A stretch of 61,875 bases of DNA from Hyphomonas sp. (GTDB taxonomy: Bacteria > Pseudomonadota > Alphaproteobacteria > Caulobacterales > Hyphomonadaceae), in NCBI GenBank assembly GCA_002700305.1, contig PACZ01000037.1:1-61875 (forward strand). Reading direction: 5' to 3'. Each line of letters opens with the position of its first letter. The first letter of the stretch is position 1. This document shows, one piece after another, positions 7,714 to 15,851 of the stretch. Below the pieces are notes generated by a model, which was not told the origin of the DNA, did not search any database, and was given only the letters and a program-made list of their open reading frames with translations. Made by a program: the position numbers and the translations under genes.

Positions 7714-7872
7714 CGCGCCGATGAGGCGCGAACCGGTCCGGCTGCGCCTCTGCTAAAGTGTTCCTCCAAGAACCAGAACAGACGAGGCAGGCCACAGCCG
7801 GGGCGTGCCTGATGTTGACGTGTCGCCTTCCAATCCGGACCAGCACCGACTATGCGGTGCGCAAACAGGACC
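7714..7872 (+). promoter_or_regulatory. Structured leader between hisL and hisS (attenuator candidate)
   Basis: Mutually exclusive pairings are visible. CGCGCC (7714-7719) can pair with GGCGCG (7725-7730), while GAGGCGC (7723-7729) can instead pair with GCGCCTC (7744-7750). GGTCCGG (7735-7741), in the loop of the second hairpin, is complementary to CCGGACC (7835-7841), and its GGTCC part also to GGACC (7868-7872) at the hisS ribosome site. A further hairpin is GCACCG/CGGTGC (7843-7860). No hairpin is followed by a T run, so classic intrinsic termination is not evident; control of the hisS ribosome site or Rho-dependent termination is possible. Confidence 0.5.
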
Positions 7873-7883
7873 AAGAGCGACCC

Positions 7884-9368
7884 ATGAGTGACAAAGACAG
7901 CAAGCCTCTCTCCGGCAAGCAGCTTGCCCGCAAGCCGCGCGGCTTTCCCGACAAGCGCGAGGGCCTCCTGCATGCACAGGCAAGGCTGGTGGAAACCATT
8001 ACCGGCGTCTATCGCCAGTGGGGCTTTGAGCACCTCGAAACCGGCGCCTTTGAGTATGTCGACGCGCTTGGCAAATTCCTGCCCGATACCGACCGACCGA
8101 ATGAAGGCGTGTTCGCCCTGCAGGACGATGACGAGCAATGGATCGCCCTGCGTTACGACCTGACAGCGCCGCTCGCCCGCTTTGTCGCTGAAGCCGGCCA
8201 GGACCTTGGCCGCCCGTTCCGGCGCTATGCGGCCGGGCCGGTCTGGCGCAACGAAAAGCCGGGCCCCGGCCGCTTCCGGGAATTCTGGCAGTGCGATGCC
8301 GATACAGTGGGGGCGCCGGGCTTCCATGCCGATGCGGAAATGATCGCCATGGGCGCCGAAGCGCTGCGGGCGGTCGGCATGCAGTCGGGTGAGTTTGCGA
8401 TCCGGGTGAACACGCGCCGGCTTCTGAACGGCGTGCTGGATGCCGTCGGCGCCGAGAGCCAGGAGACGCGCCTCGCCATCCTGCGTGCGCTCGACAAGCT
8501 CGACCGGCTCGGTGCGGGCGGCGTGGCCGACCTGCTCGGGGAAGGGCGCCTTGATGAGAGCGGCGACTATACCAAAGGCGCAGGGCTCGGGCCTGAAGAG
8601 GTCAAACGCGTCCTCGCCTTCGCGGAAGCTGGCGCGGGGACGCGCGAAGCCACGCTCGCCAACCTCGCCAAAGCCGCGGGAGACAGCGAGCAGGGCAAGG
8701 CCGGGCTCGCCGAACTCGAAGCCATTGCCAGCGCCCTTGAAGGACTTGGCGCGCCCGAAAGCGATGTGTTGATCGACCCGTCGGTCGTGCGCGGCCTCGA
8801 ATACTATACTGGCCCTGTCTATGAGGCAGAGCTGCTGCGCGAAGTGACCGGCGAGGACGGCAAGACCTACCGCATCGGCTCCATCGGTGGCGGCGGACGC
8901 TATGACGATCTCGTCGCGCGTTTCACCGGGCAAAGCGTTCCGGCCACGGGCTTTTCCATCGGTATCTCACGCCTTGCTGCCGCGATGCAGATCATGGGCG
9001 AAACGGCGAAGCTCGACGGCCCGGTCGTCGTGCTCAATCTCGACCGGGACAATCCGGCCATCGCGCTGTCCATTGCTGCGGAGCTGCGCAAGGCGGGCCT
9101 GCGCGCCGAAGCCTATATGGGCGGGGCCAATAATATGGGCAAACAGATGAAATATGCCGACCGGCGCAACTCCCCGGTTGCGGTCATGGTGGGTGAGGAT
9201 GAACTCGCCAAGGGCACAGTCACCATCAAGGATCTTGAAATGGGCGCGCTGAAAGCGAAGGCCATCAAGTCCAATGAGGAATACCGCGAAGCCCGCCCCG
9301 GCCAGATCGAAGTACCGCGTGCCGAAATGGTGGAAGCCATCCGCCGCATCGTCGAGGCCCAGGCATGA
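7884..9368 (+). CDS. hisS: Histidyl-tRNA synthetase
   Basis: Class II aminoacyl-tRNA synthetase of 494 residues that charges tRNA-His. Motif 2 lies around residues 114-140 (YAAGPVWRNEKPGPGR, then FREF). The histidine-specific stretches RGLEYYTG and GGGRYDDL are present, and a C-terminal anticodon-binding domain starts after about residue 400. The motif 2 wording differs from the common bacterial type and matches the alphaproteobacterial type, which is known to have changed tRNA-His recognition. The start chosen (MSDKDSK) follows AGGACCAAGAG; the open frame upstream belongs to the leader. It is the first gene of a three-gene operon and overlaps hisZ by four bases. Control by the His leader upstream is likely. 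Confidence 0.95.
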   Translation: MSDKDSKPLSGKQLARKPRGFPDKREGLLHAQARLVETITGVYRQWGFEHLETGAFEYVDALGKFLPDTDRPNEGVFALQDDDEQWIALRYDLTAPLARFVAEAGQDLGRPFRRYAAGPVWRNEKPGPGRFREFWQCDADTVGAPGFHADAEMIAMGAEALRAVGMQSGEFAIRVNTRRLLNGVLDAVGAESQETRLAILRALDKLDRLGAGGVADLLGEGRLDESGDYTKGAGLGPEEVKRVLAFAEAGAGTREATLANLAKAAGDSEQGKAGLAELEAIASALEGLGAPESDVLIDPSVVRGLEYYTGPVYEAELLREVTGEDGKTYRIGSIGGGGRYDDLVARFTGQSVPATGFSIGISRLAAAMQIMGETAKLDGPVVVLNLDRDNPAIALSIAAELRKAGLRAEAYMGGANNMGKQMKYADRRNSPVAVMVGEDELAKGTVTIKDLEMGALKAKAIKSNEEYREARPGQIEVPRAEMVEAIRRIVEAQA

Positions 9369-10495
9369 CACATGCAGCTGTGGTGAAAGCGGCCCGGTCC
9401 CGGTTCGAGGCCTCCGGCGCCGAACCGGTGAATCCGGCCTATATCCTGCCGTCGGACATTCCGCTGGAACTGTCCGGCGAAGCGGTCCGCGCGCGGCTTT
9501 GCGTGTTCACGGATCATCGCGGCAATGAAATGGTCATGCGGCCGGACCTGACCCTGCCGGTGGCCGGGCTGGAAGCCGAACGGCTCGCCGGCGGCACCAA
9601 TGGCCCCAAGGCGTATTGTTATGCCGCCGAGGCGTTCCGCCTGCCTGCGGCCGATGGCGACCCGATGGAATTTACCCAGGTCGGCTTTGAGCGCTTCGGC
9701 CGGGAGTCCGATCCCACCGAAGATGCCGAGGCCTTCGCGCTGGTGCATGAAGCCGTCCGGGCCTGCGATGTCGTTCCGGCGGGGATCGCGACGGGAGACC
9801 TCGCCATCTTCCCGGCCTTCATCGATGCCCTCGGCCTGCCGCGCGTGACGGCGGACCTGCTGAAGCGGGCCTTCCGCCAGGAAGGCGGCGTGCGGGCACT
9901 GGTCGAAGCGTCCCCCGCACCGATTGAGGCAGACCTTGTGCCGACGCTGGAAGCGGCGACGCCGGAGGAAGCCGAAACGGCCTTCCGTGCGGCGCTGGCC
10001 GAGCGAGGCATTCCGCTGATCGGAACACGGAGCGTTCCGGAAATCATTGCGGGCCTGCGCGCGCGGGCGGCGGCGCTGGCAGCAGGCGGTGTGCCGGAGA
10101 AGGTGCGCGAAGTGATCGGGGCCCTTGCCGCAGTCAACTGCACGGCAGCCGAAGCAGCAGACCAGCTGGATGCCATTGCCTCGCGCTACAGCCTGCCGCG
10201 CACCTCTGCCGCGATTGACCGCGTGGCGCGGCGGATGGAGCTGATCCGCGAATTGCTGCCGGAAGTGAAAGCCATCTGCCGGTTCCGTTCCGGCTTCGGG
10301 CGGCGCTTCACCTATTATGATGGCTTCCTGTTCGAGACGCTGGGCGCCAACCTCGCAGAGAGCCAGCCGATTGCATCAGGCGGCCGTTATGATGGCCTTG
10401 TTTCCGGGCTCTCGAACGGCAAGGCGGATGCAACCGCGATCGGCGGCGTGGTCCGGCCCGACCGTGTGCTGCGTGCAAAAAGGAGGGGGGCATGA
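9365..10495 (+). CDS. hisZ: ATP phosphoribosyltransferase regulatory subunit HisZ
   Basis: Paralogue of the HisRS catalytic domain that lacks aminoacylation activity and forms a hetero-octamer with short-form HisG, carrying histidine feedback. The 376-residue length is usual. HisRS-like elements remain (DHRGNEMVMRPDLTLPVAGL, FTQVGFERFG, ASGGRYDGL), but the C-terminal anticodon-binding domain is absent, which separates it from hisS. The ATG overlaps the hisS stop and the hisG ATG overlaps its own stop, so the three genes are translationally coupled. Its need is explained by the short HisG encoded next. Confidence 0.93.
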   Translation: MTHAAVVKAARSRFEASGAEPVNPAYILPSDIPLELSGEAVRARLCVFTDHRGNEMVMRPDLTLPVAGLEAERLAGGTNGPKAYCYAAEAFRLPAADGDPMEFTQVGFERFGRESDPTEDAEAFALVHEAVRACDVVPAGIATGDLAIFPAFIDALGLPRVTADLLKRAFRQEGGVRALVEASPAPIEADLVPTLEAATPEEAETAFRAALAERGIPLIGTRSVPEIIAGLRARAAALAAGGVPEKVREVIGALAAVNCTAAEAADQLDAIASRYSLPRTSAAIDRVARRMELIRELLPEVKAICRFRSGFGRRFTYYDGFLFETLGANLAESQPIASGGRYDGLVSGLSNGKADATAIGGVVRPDRVLRAKRRGA

Positions 10496-11214
10496 CCCGT
10501 CTGTCACTGGCGATCCCTTCCAAGGGGCGGCTGAAGGAAAAGTCTGAAGCCTGGCTGGCATCGGCCGGCTTCCCGGTTACCCAGATCGGCGGCGAGCGCG
10601 GCTATCAGGCCGAGATCGAAGGCCTGGGCGATGTCGAGATGCGGCTGCTGTCCGCGCGGGAGATTGCACAGGGCCTTGTCGATGGCAGCCTGCATGCCGG
10701 CGTCACCGGTGAAGACCTGCTGCATGACCTCGCCCCCGTCGGGGAGAGCGATTTCGAAGTGGTGAAACGGCTGGGCTTTGGCGGGGCGGATGTGATCGTC
10801 GCCGTGCCGCAGGCCTGGGTCGATGTTGACACGATGTCGGACCTGGAAGCGGCTGGGGCGGCGTTCCGCAAGGCGCACCATCGCCGCCTGCGGGTCGCTA
10901 CGAAATATATGCGCCTCACGCGCCGCTTCTTCGCGGCCCGGTCTGTCGGAGAATACCGGCTCGTCGAGAGCGCCGGGGCCACGGAAGCTGCCCCAACGAC
11001 AGGCTCAGCCGATGTGATTGTCGACATCACTTCTACCGGGGCGACGTTGAAAGCCAACGGGCTGAAAATCCTGTCGGACGGGCTGATCCTGAAAAGTGAG
11101 GCCGTCTTTGCCGTGTCGCCGGGTGCCGTATGGTCACCTGAAGCGAAGGCCAGTCTTGAGGTTTTGTTCGCAGGTGCAGCAATTAAACCCAAGGAATTAA
11201 TAGAAAAAATCTAG
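10492..11214 (+). CDS. hisG: ATP phosphoribosyltransferase catalytic subunit (short form)
   Basis: First enzyme of histidine biosynthesis: it joins ATP and PRPP to give phosphoribosyl-ATP. The 240-residue product is the short HisG form, which lacks the C-terminal regulatory domain and depends on HisZ. The PRPP-binding loop VDITSTGATLKANG lies at 177-190, and the N-terminal IPSKGRLKE is intact. An AGGAGG-type ribosome site overlaps the end of hisZ. The last gene of the operon, it is followed by a promoter-like sequence and a strong hairpin. The remaining his genes are not in the window. Confidence 0.96.
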   Translation: MTRLSLAIPSKGRLKEKSEAWLASAGFPVTQIGGERGYQAEIEGLGDVEMRLLSAREIAQGLVDGSLHAGVTGEDLLHDLAPVGESDFEVVKRLGFGGADVIVAVPQAWVDVDTMSDLEAAGAAFRKAHHRRLRVATKYMRLTRRFFAARSVGEYRLVESAGATEAAPTTGSADVIVDITSTGATLKANGLKILSDGLILKSEAVFAVSPGAVWSPEAKASLEVLFAGAAIKPKELIEKI

Positions 11215-11223
11215 GACACATTC

Positions 11224-11323
11224 TTGACACATCCGCAAAAGCGCGGCCTTATGTCCCAGCAAGTTTCTGGGAGGAAACGCTGCAAACGGTGGGAGGCGCG
11301 GACCAAGGGTCTGCGCCTCTTTC
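11224..11323 (+). ncRNA. Candidate small RNA or structured 3' end after hisG
   Basis: TTGACA (11224-11229) and TTATGT (11249-11254), 19 bases apart, form a promoter-like pair just after the hisG stop. The following 70 bases hold a hairpin CCCAG/CTGGG, two GGGAGG motifs and a final 12-pair hairpin ending in TTTCC. There is no start codon with an open frame behind the GGAGG. It could be an independent small RNA or simply the 3' untranslated region and terminator of the his operon; sequence alone does not decide. Confidence 0.3.
11293..11323 (+). terminator. Terminator of the his operon region
   Basis: GAGGCGCGGACC-AAG-GGTCTGCGCCTC pairs over 12 bases with one G-U pair and a 3-base loop, followed by TTTCC. 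It is about 80 bases past hisG. The 160 bases beyond it, up to the next gene end, are AT-rich and contain TTATCGT three times (from 11451, 11458 and 11474), with no gene. Confidence 0.75.
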
Positions 11324-11487
11324 CGTTCAGGGGGTAATCAGGAAATCAGGGGTGTGGAAACCGGGCAGTCCGAAGCAACGGCTCAGGTGAGGTAGGGGGC
11401 GTTTGGACATCACATCCGTCCCGCCCGGCTTCATGAATAACAATAAGCACTTATCGTTTATCGTCAAGTACTATTATCGTTTTTCGA

Positions 11488-11901
11488 TTAATCTTTTGTA
11501 ATTGTAATCAACCAGCTCGGGCTGCCATCCTCGGGGATGACCCGCAGGATGCGTGTCTGGCCATCGGGTGTGTGCGTTTCGCTGATTTCCGCGCCTGAGA
11601 CTTCGATCTTCAGCGAATCCGGTGCGTCGGCCGGCTGGTCCAGCTCGACATTGACCGCGCTGGCCTGGTCGGGGGAGACGAACAGCTCCGCCGCTTCGAC
11701 CGGCGTCAGGAAGCGGACAGTGCCGTCTTCCTCGATCACCATGGTTTGACGCTGGGTCATTTCAGAGCCGTCCGCGGCTGGTGCAGCGGTGCGGGACTGG
11801 ACCACATTGAGCGGGGGAGACAGGCGCTGGGGGCTGTCCTGGGCGGCTGCGGGCAGCACGACCAGACCAAGCCCGGCGGCCAGGCCAGCAAGCGGTTTCA
11901 T
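11488..11901 (-). CDS. Exported protein of unknown function
   Basis: Protein of 137 residues with a clear signal peptide (MKPLAGLAAGLGLVVLPAAA, cleavage expected before QDS). The mature part is acidic and polar with no Cys and no recognised domain; segments such as MVIEEDGTVRFLTPVEAAELF and SWLITITKD suggest beta strands. A second in-frame ATG lies 18 bases upstream, but GGGAG about eight bases before the chosen ATG and the signal peptide favour the shorter form. It is convergent with hisG and divergent from argD. The function is unknown; a periplasmic location is inferred. Confidence 0.75.
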   Translation of the reverse strand: MKPLAGLAAGLGLVVLPAAAQDSPQRLSPPLNVVQSRTAAPAADGSEMTQRQTMVIEEDGTVRFLTPVEAAELFVSPDQASAVNVELDQPADAPDSLKIEVSGAEISETHTPDGQTRILRVIPEDGSPSWLITITKD

Positions 11902-12049
11902 CCTCTCACTCCCATTCACTTCGCCCGCACTAAAGCGCGAATCGTGGCCTCTGTCACATGTCCCCGCCTGCGGTGTGTTGACTTCCGGTCAGCCCCCCGT
12001 CATGCGTGGCGCCCTGAGAGAAATCCTCGCGACATCGGAAGGGCAAAAG

Positions 12050-13237
12050 ATGAGCGATCCCCGCCAGCATATCATGCCGGTCTACCGGCCGCCGGAACAG
12101 GTCTTTGAAAAAGGGGAGGGCGTCTACCTCTTCACTGAAGACGGTACGCGATATCTGGACTTCATCGCCGGCATCGCGGTCAACGCGCTTGGCCATTCGC
12201 ACCCGGCCATGGTGGACGCCCTGCGCGAGCAGGCGGGCAAGCTGTGGCACACATCGAACATGTTCCGTGTGCGCGGGGCGGAAGAGCTGGCCGACAAGAT
12301 CTGCCGCGACACGTTTGCGGACCGCGTCTTCTTCACCAACTCCGGCACCGAGGCGATCGAATGCGCCATCAAGTCGGCCCGCAAGTATCAGTGGGCCAAT
12401 GGCCATGAAGAGCGGATCGACATCATCACCTTCACCGGTGCTTTCCATGGCCGCTCCATCGGGGCGATCAATGCCGGCGGCAATCCGAAATACCTCGAAG
12501 GCTTCGGCCCGGCGCTGCCCGGCTTCGTGCACCTCGAATGGGGTGACCACGAAGCCCTTAAAGAAGCTGTGGCCCGCCCGACTGCTGCAGCGGTCCTGGT
12601 CGAGCCCGTGCAGGGGGAAGGCGGCGTTCGCGCCATGCCGGAACAGTGTCTGAAAGGCCTCCGCGAGCTTTGCGACGAACACGGCGTGCTGGTGATCTAT
12701 GACGAAGTCCAGTGCGGCATGGGCCGGACCGGCAAGCTGTTCGCCCATGAATGGGCGGAAGGCGCGGCGCCGGACATTCTGTGCTCGGCCAAGGGCATCG
12801 GCGGCGGTTTCCCGTTCGGTGCCTGCCTGACGACCGAAGCCTGCGGCGAGCATATGCAGCCGGGCAGCCACGGCTCCACCTATGGCGGCAACCCGCTGGC
12901 CATGGCCGTCGGCAATGTCGTCTGGGACATCATCTCCGATGAGGACTTCCTGGCCGAGGTGCGCCGCGTTTCCAGCACGGTCGCGCAAAGCCTGAAGAGC
13001 ATCGCCGACAGCCACCCGGACAAGGTCGAGGCCGTCACCGGCAAGGGCCTGCTGACCGGCCTGAAGATGAAGGCTGATCCGAAAAGCCTGCAGGGTGTCT
13101 GCCGCGACAAGAACCTGCTGGTCGGTGTCGCGGGCAACAATGTCCTGCGCCTCGCGCCGCCGCTGGTGATCACGGACGAGAACGTCCGCGAAGCGACGCG
13201 CGTGATGGACGAAGCGATCTCCGAATGGGAGATCTGA
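12050..13237 (+). CDS. argD: Acetylornithine aminotransferase
   Basis: PLP-dependent class III aminotransferase of 395 residues that converts N-acetylglutamate semialdehyde to N-acetylornithine in arginine synthesis; it can often also act in the lysine pathway. NSGTEA (97-102) binds the phosphate, Asp218 in IYDEVQCGMGRTG contacts the pyridine nitrogen, and Lys248 in CSAKGIGGGFP forms the Schiff base. The open frame extends 87 codons upstream, but the chosen ATG has GGAAGGG before it and starts at the family position. It overlaps the next gene by 13 bases. argF, its usual alphaproteobacterial neighbour, lies 8 kb away here. Confidence 0.95.
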   Translation: MSDPRQHIMPVYRPPEQVFEKGEGVYLFTEDGTRYLDFIAGIAVNALGHSHPAMVDALREQAGKLWHTSNMFRVRGAEELADKICRDTFADRVFFTNSGTEAIECAIKSARKYQWANGHEERIDIITFTGAFHGRSIGAINAGGNPKYLEGFGPALPGFVHLEWGDHEALKEAVARPTAAAVLVEPVQGEGGVRAMPEQCLKGLRELCDEHGVLVIYDEVQCGMGRTGKLFAHEWAEGAAPDILCSAKGIGGGFPFGACLTTEACGEHMQPGSHGSTYGGNPLAMAVGNVVWDIISDEDFLAEVRRVSSTVAQSLKSIADSHPDKVEAVTGKGLLTGLKMKADPKSLQGVCRDKNLLVGVAGNNVLRLAPPLVITDENVREATRVMDEAISEWEI

Positions 13238-14454
13238 TCCGGCCGATTGCAGGGCTCCTGCTGATCGTCCTCGGGGCCTGCACAACCCAGCCTGTGCCGA
13301 CTGCGCCGCTGACCCCGGCGCAGGAAGGCCTGATCGCCGACGGGGCGCAGCTGTGCGCGCTCGTGCGGGAGAATTATGTCTATCTGGACGGCAAAGCGGC
13401 CGCCTGGGATACCGCCTGTGCAGAGCTGCCTGCGCGTGCGGCCACCGCCAGCACAGGGCCGGAGCGCCTGCGCGTGCTGGAGGACCTGACCGACACACTC
13501 TACGATGCGCATGTTTCCTTCGGGACCAATTCCGGCCAGTCGCCGCGCCTTGTGCCGTCCGGGAATGATTACTGGCTTGAAGACGGACAGGTGACCGGCG
13601 TGCGGGCCGGCAGCGCGGCTGCCATGGCAGGCCTGCAGGTCTGGGACCGGGTCATCGCCGTGGATGGCCAACCGCTGGAAACCGCGATCGCGGAGCGCCT
13701 TCAGCCTTCCGGCGTGCAGGCGGCAAACGCGCAGCGGCGCTGGGCCGAGCTGGCCGCCGCAGCGGGATACCGCAATCGTCCGCATACGGTCACTGTTCTG
13801 CGGGACGGACAGGAGATGACCCTCTCACTGGACACCACGGCGCAACCGCCGGAAGGTCCGGTCACGGCCCGCATGCTGCCCGGACAGATCGGCTATGTCC
13901 GGTTCAACAATTCGCTAGACGAAGACGATACGGTTACCGCGTTCGATGACGCGATGGAGACGCTTCGCGGTGCACGCGGCTGGGTTCTGGATCTGCGCGA
14001 TACACCCGGTGGCGGGAACACTGATGTCGCCGAACCCGTGATGGGCCGCCTCATAGACGAAGCAGGAGCCTACCAACTGATCCGTCCGATGGATGCGCCG
14101 GAGTGGCAGAAGACCGTGTCTCCGCGTGAAGACTGGACGGCACAGGGCCCGCTGGCGGTTCTGGTGGGGCACTGGACGGGCAGTATGGGCGAAGGCATGG
14201 CCGTCGGTCTCGACGGTTTGCGGCGCGGCGAGGTGTTCGGCAGCCGCATGGCAGGGCTGGCCGGCGGCGTGGAGACATTCACGCTGGACGCATCGGGCCT
14301 GACAATCCGTATCCCAACCTATGCGCTGGCCCATATTGATGGCACGCCGCGCGAAGCGTGGCGCCCGCCTCATGAAGTCCTCGCCGACAATGGCGCCGGA
14401 CCGGACCGTGCATTGCAGGCCGCGACAGACTGGATAAATTCCCACGAAGATTGA
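13225..14454 (+). CDS. S41 (C-terminal-processing-like) peptidase, probable lipoprotein
   Basis: Envelope protein of 409 residues with a lipobox VLGAC (Cys19), so a lipoprotein by prediction. A PDZ-like segment (about 117-205, GVRAGSAAAMAGLQVWDRVIAVDG) is followed by an S41-type core: RGWVLDLRDTPGGGNTDVAE, then HWTGSMGEG with candidate nucleophile Ser320 and the downstream Glu323 typical of the family. The usual catalytic Lys is not obvious, so activity is uncertain. It starts inside the end of argD on another frame, which suggests translational coupling and a shared transcript despite unrelated roles. Confidence 0.82.
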   Translation: MGDLIRPIAGLLLIVLGACTTQPVPTAPLTPAQEGLIADGAQLCALVRENYVYLDGKAAAWDTACAELPARAATASTGPERLRVLEDLTDTLYDAHVSFGTNSGQSPRLVPSGNDYWLEDGQVTGVRAGSAAAMAGLQVWDRVIAVDGQPLETAIAERLQPSGVQAANAQRRWAELAAAAGYRNRPHTVTVLRDGQEMTLSLDTTAQPPEGPVTARMLPGQIGYVRFNNSLDEDDTVTAFDDAMETLRGARGWVLDLRDTPGGGNTDVAEPVMGRLIDEAGAYQLIRPMDAPEWQKTVSPREDWTAQGPLAVLVGHWTGSMGEGMAVGLDGLRRGEVFGSRMAGLAGGVETFTLDASGLTIRIPTYALAHIDGTPREAWRPPHEVLADNGAGPDRALQAATDWINSHED

Positions 14455-14527
14455 CGGGAAATCTTCCTCAGGGGGGTCTTGTTGCGGAAGGCGCTGCCAT
14501 ATTCTCTAGGTCTTCTGACACGCGTGA

Positions 14528-15184
14528 TCAGATTTCGTCGTCAGGGGCTTTCTTGCGGCCGGTGACCATGGCGCGGGCGAGGTTCTCCTTGTGGACGAGG
14601 CTTGAAGCGACGACCCCGGCAAGGTGAAGCCCGATCAGGGCGAGCGTGATGTAGACAAACGCCTTGTGCACGCCTTCCAGCAATTCCTCGGCGCCGGATT
14701 CTTCGTGACCGCCACCGCGTTCATGTTCCTCTTCGCCTTCTCCGAAAGCGGTGGCCAGCGGGGCAAAGGTCTCTTCTGTCACGAACCCGGCAAGCGGGCC
14801 TGCATTGTCCTCCACGGCATAGAGCGCCATTCCGGACGATGTCGTGACCAGCAGGCTGAACAGGAGGGCGACGACCATGGCGCCGCCTGCGGGATTGTGG
14901 CCGGCATAGTCTTTCACTTTGCCGGTCATGAGGCCGCGCAGATACCCGAAGACAGCCCCCGGCCCGCGCACGAAATCTGTAAACCGGGCATGGCGGCTGC
15001 CGATGATGCCCCAGACGATTCGGACCAGCACATAGGCCGCCACGACATAGCCGGCCCATTTGTGGATGTTGAAAAGATCGTCGCCAGACAGGTAGGCCGT
15101 GAAGAAGGCAATCACGAGAGTCCAGTGCCCGATACGGATTAGGGGGTCCCATACCGGGCGGGTGGGGGTCTTGATCTGGCTCAT
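14528..15184 (-). CDS. Cytochrome b561-type membrane protein
   Basis: Integral membrane b-type cytochrome of 218 residues with four to five hydrophobic helices. Heme-ligand candidates are His20 (RIGHW), His41 (FNIHKWAGY), His173 (GVHKAF) and His187 (IGLHLAGV), in the arrangement of the di-heme Ni/Fe-hydrogenase-type cytochrome b family. A charged, His/Glu/Gly-rich loop (about 148-168, GEGEEEHERGGG) is an oddity that could bind metal. Such proteins carry electrons between quinols and a partner enzyme; no partner gene is adjacent. It is divergent from a membrane-anchored LuxR-type regulator, which may control it (inference). Confidence 0.85.
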   Translation of the reverse strand: MSQIKTPTRPVWDPLIRIGHWTLVIAFFTAYLSGDDLFNIHKWAGYVVAAYVLVRIVWGIIGSRHARFTDFVRGPGAVFGYLRGLMTGKVKDYAGHNPAGGAMVVALLFSLLVTTSSGMALYAVEDNAGPLAGFVTEETFAPLATAFGEGEEEHERGGGHEESGAEELLEGVHKAFVYITLALIGLHLAGVVASSLVHKENLARAMVTGRKKAPDDEI

Positions 15185-15300
15185 GTCATTGTCTCCGGCG
15201 CTACCTGCTGGCTTGGCTGGGAGATGGCGCCCTGGACGCTGCGCGGTCCATCCGTCACATGACGCATTCCCTTTGGCGGCGGGATGGGCGAGAAGGGCGT

Positions 15301-15807
15301 ATGTCAGATGACGTATCCGGACGCAGAGGCCTGTTGGGTGTTGCCGTGCTGTTTGGCACGATTGCCCTGTTCATCGGGGCAGACCTGATCACCGACAGCG
15401 GGGAAGGCGCCGGGGCGGGGCACCTCGCGGCAGAACTGGTCGTTCTGGTCGCCGCATCGTTTGGGCTGGGCGCCATGCTGTGGCGCCTTGGCCGTCTGCG
15501 CCGGGCCCTGGCCGATGCGCGCCAGGATGCCGGACGCTGGCAAGAGGAGAACCGGGAGCTGGTGCAGGGGCTCGGCGTGGCCATTGCGCGGCAGTTCTCG
15601 GCCTGGGGCCTGACGGACGCCGAATCCGATGTCGGCCTGCTGCTGTTGAAAGGCCTCTCCCTGCAGGAGATCGCTGATCTTCGTGAGACCAGCGAGCGCA
15701 CCGTGCGCGAGCAGGCGCGTGCAGTGTATCGCAAGAGCAGCCTTGCCGGACGCAATGCCTTGTCGGCCTATTTTCTGGAAGACCTGCTGCCCGGCGCGGG
15801 TGGTTGA
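15301..15807 (+). CDS. Membrane-anchored LuxR-type HTH regulator
   Basis: Protein of 168 residues with an unusual layout: two predicted transmembrane helices (about 11-29 and 41-62), a short basic and coiled linker (RLRRALADARQDAGRWQEENREL), and a C-terminal LuxR/GerE-type helix-turn-helix (about 102-160, with the GLSLQEIADLRETSERTVREQ core). No receiver or autoinducer domain is seen, so a signal would have to act through the membrane part. The frame is open 14 codons upstream; the chosen ATG follows GAGAAGG. It is divergent from cytochrome b561 across a 116-base gap, and a nitrilase-family gene follows. Confidence 0.85.
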   Translation: MSDDVSGRRGLLGVAVLFGTIALFIGADLITDSGEGAGAGHLAAELVVLVAASFGLGAMLWRLGRLRRALADARQDAGRWQEENRELVQGLGVAIARQFSAWGLTDAESDVGLLLLKGLSLQEIADLRETSERTVREQARAVYRKSSLAGRNALSAYFLEDLLPGAGG

Positions 15808-15851
15808 AGATGCGTGCTGGCGCCGGAGATTTGCGGCGTTAAGATCAGGAC

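Noticed and set aside
11451..11480. Three TTATCGT repeats as a regulatory array
   Set aside because: They lie between two convergent gene ends, not before a promoter, and are short; possibly chance in AT-rich DNA.
11954..13498. 514-codon open frame opposite argD
   Set aside because: It covers argD in antisense, and argD has complete active-site motifs.
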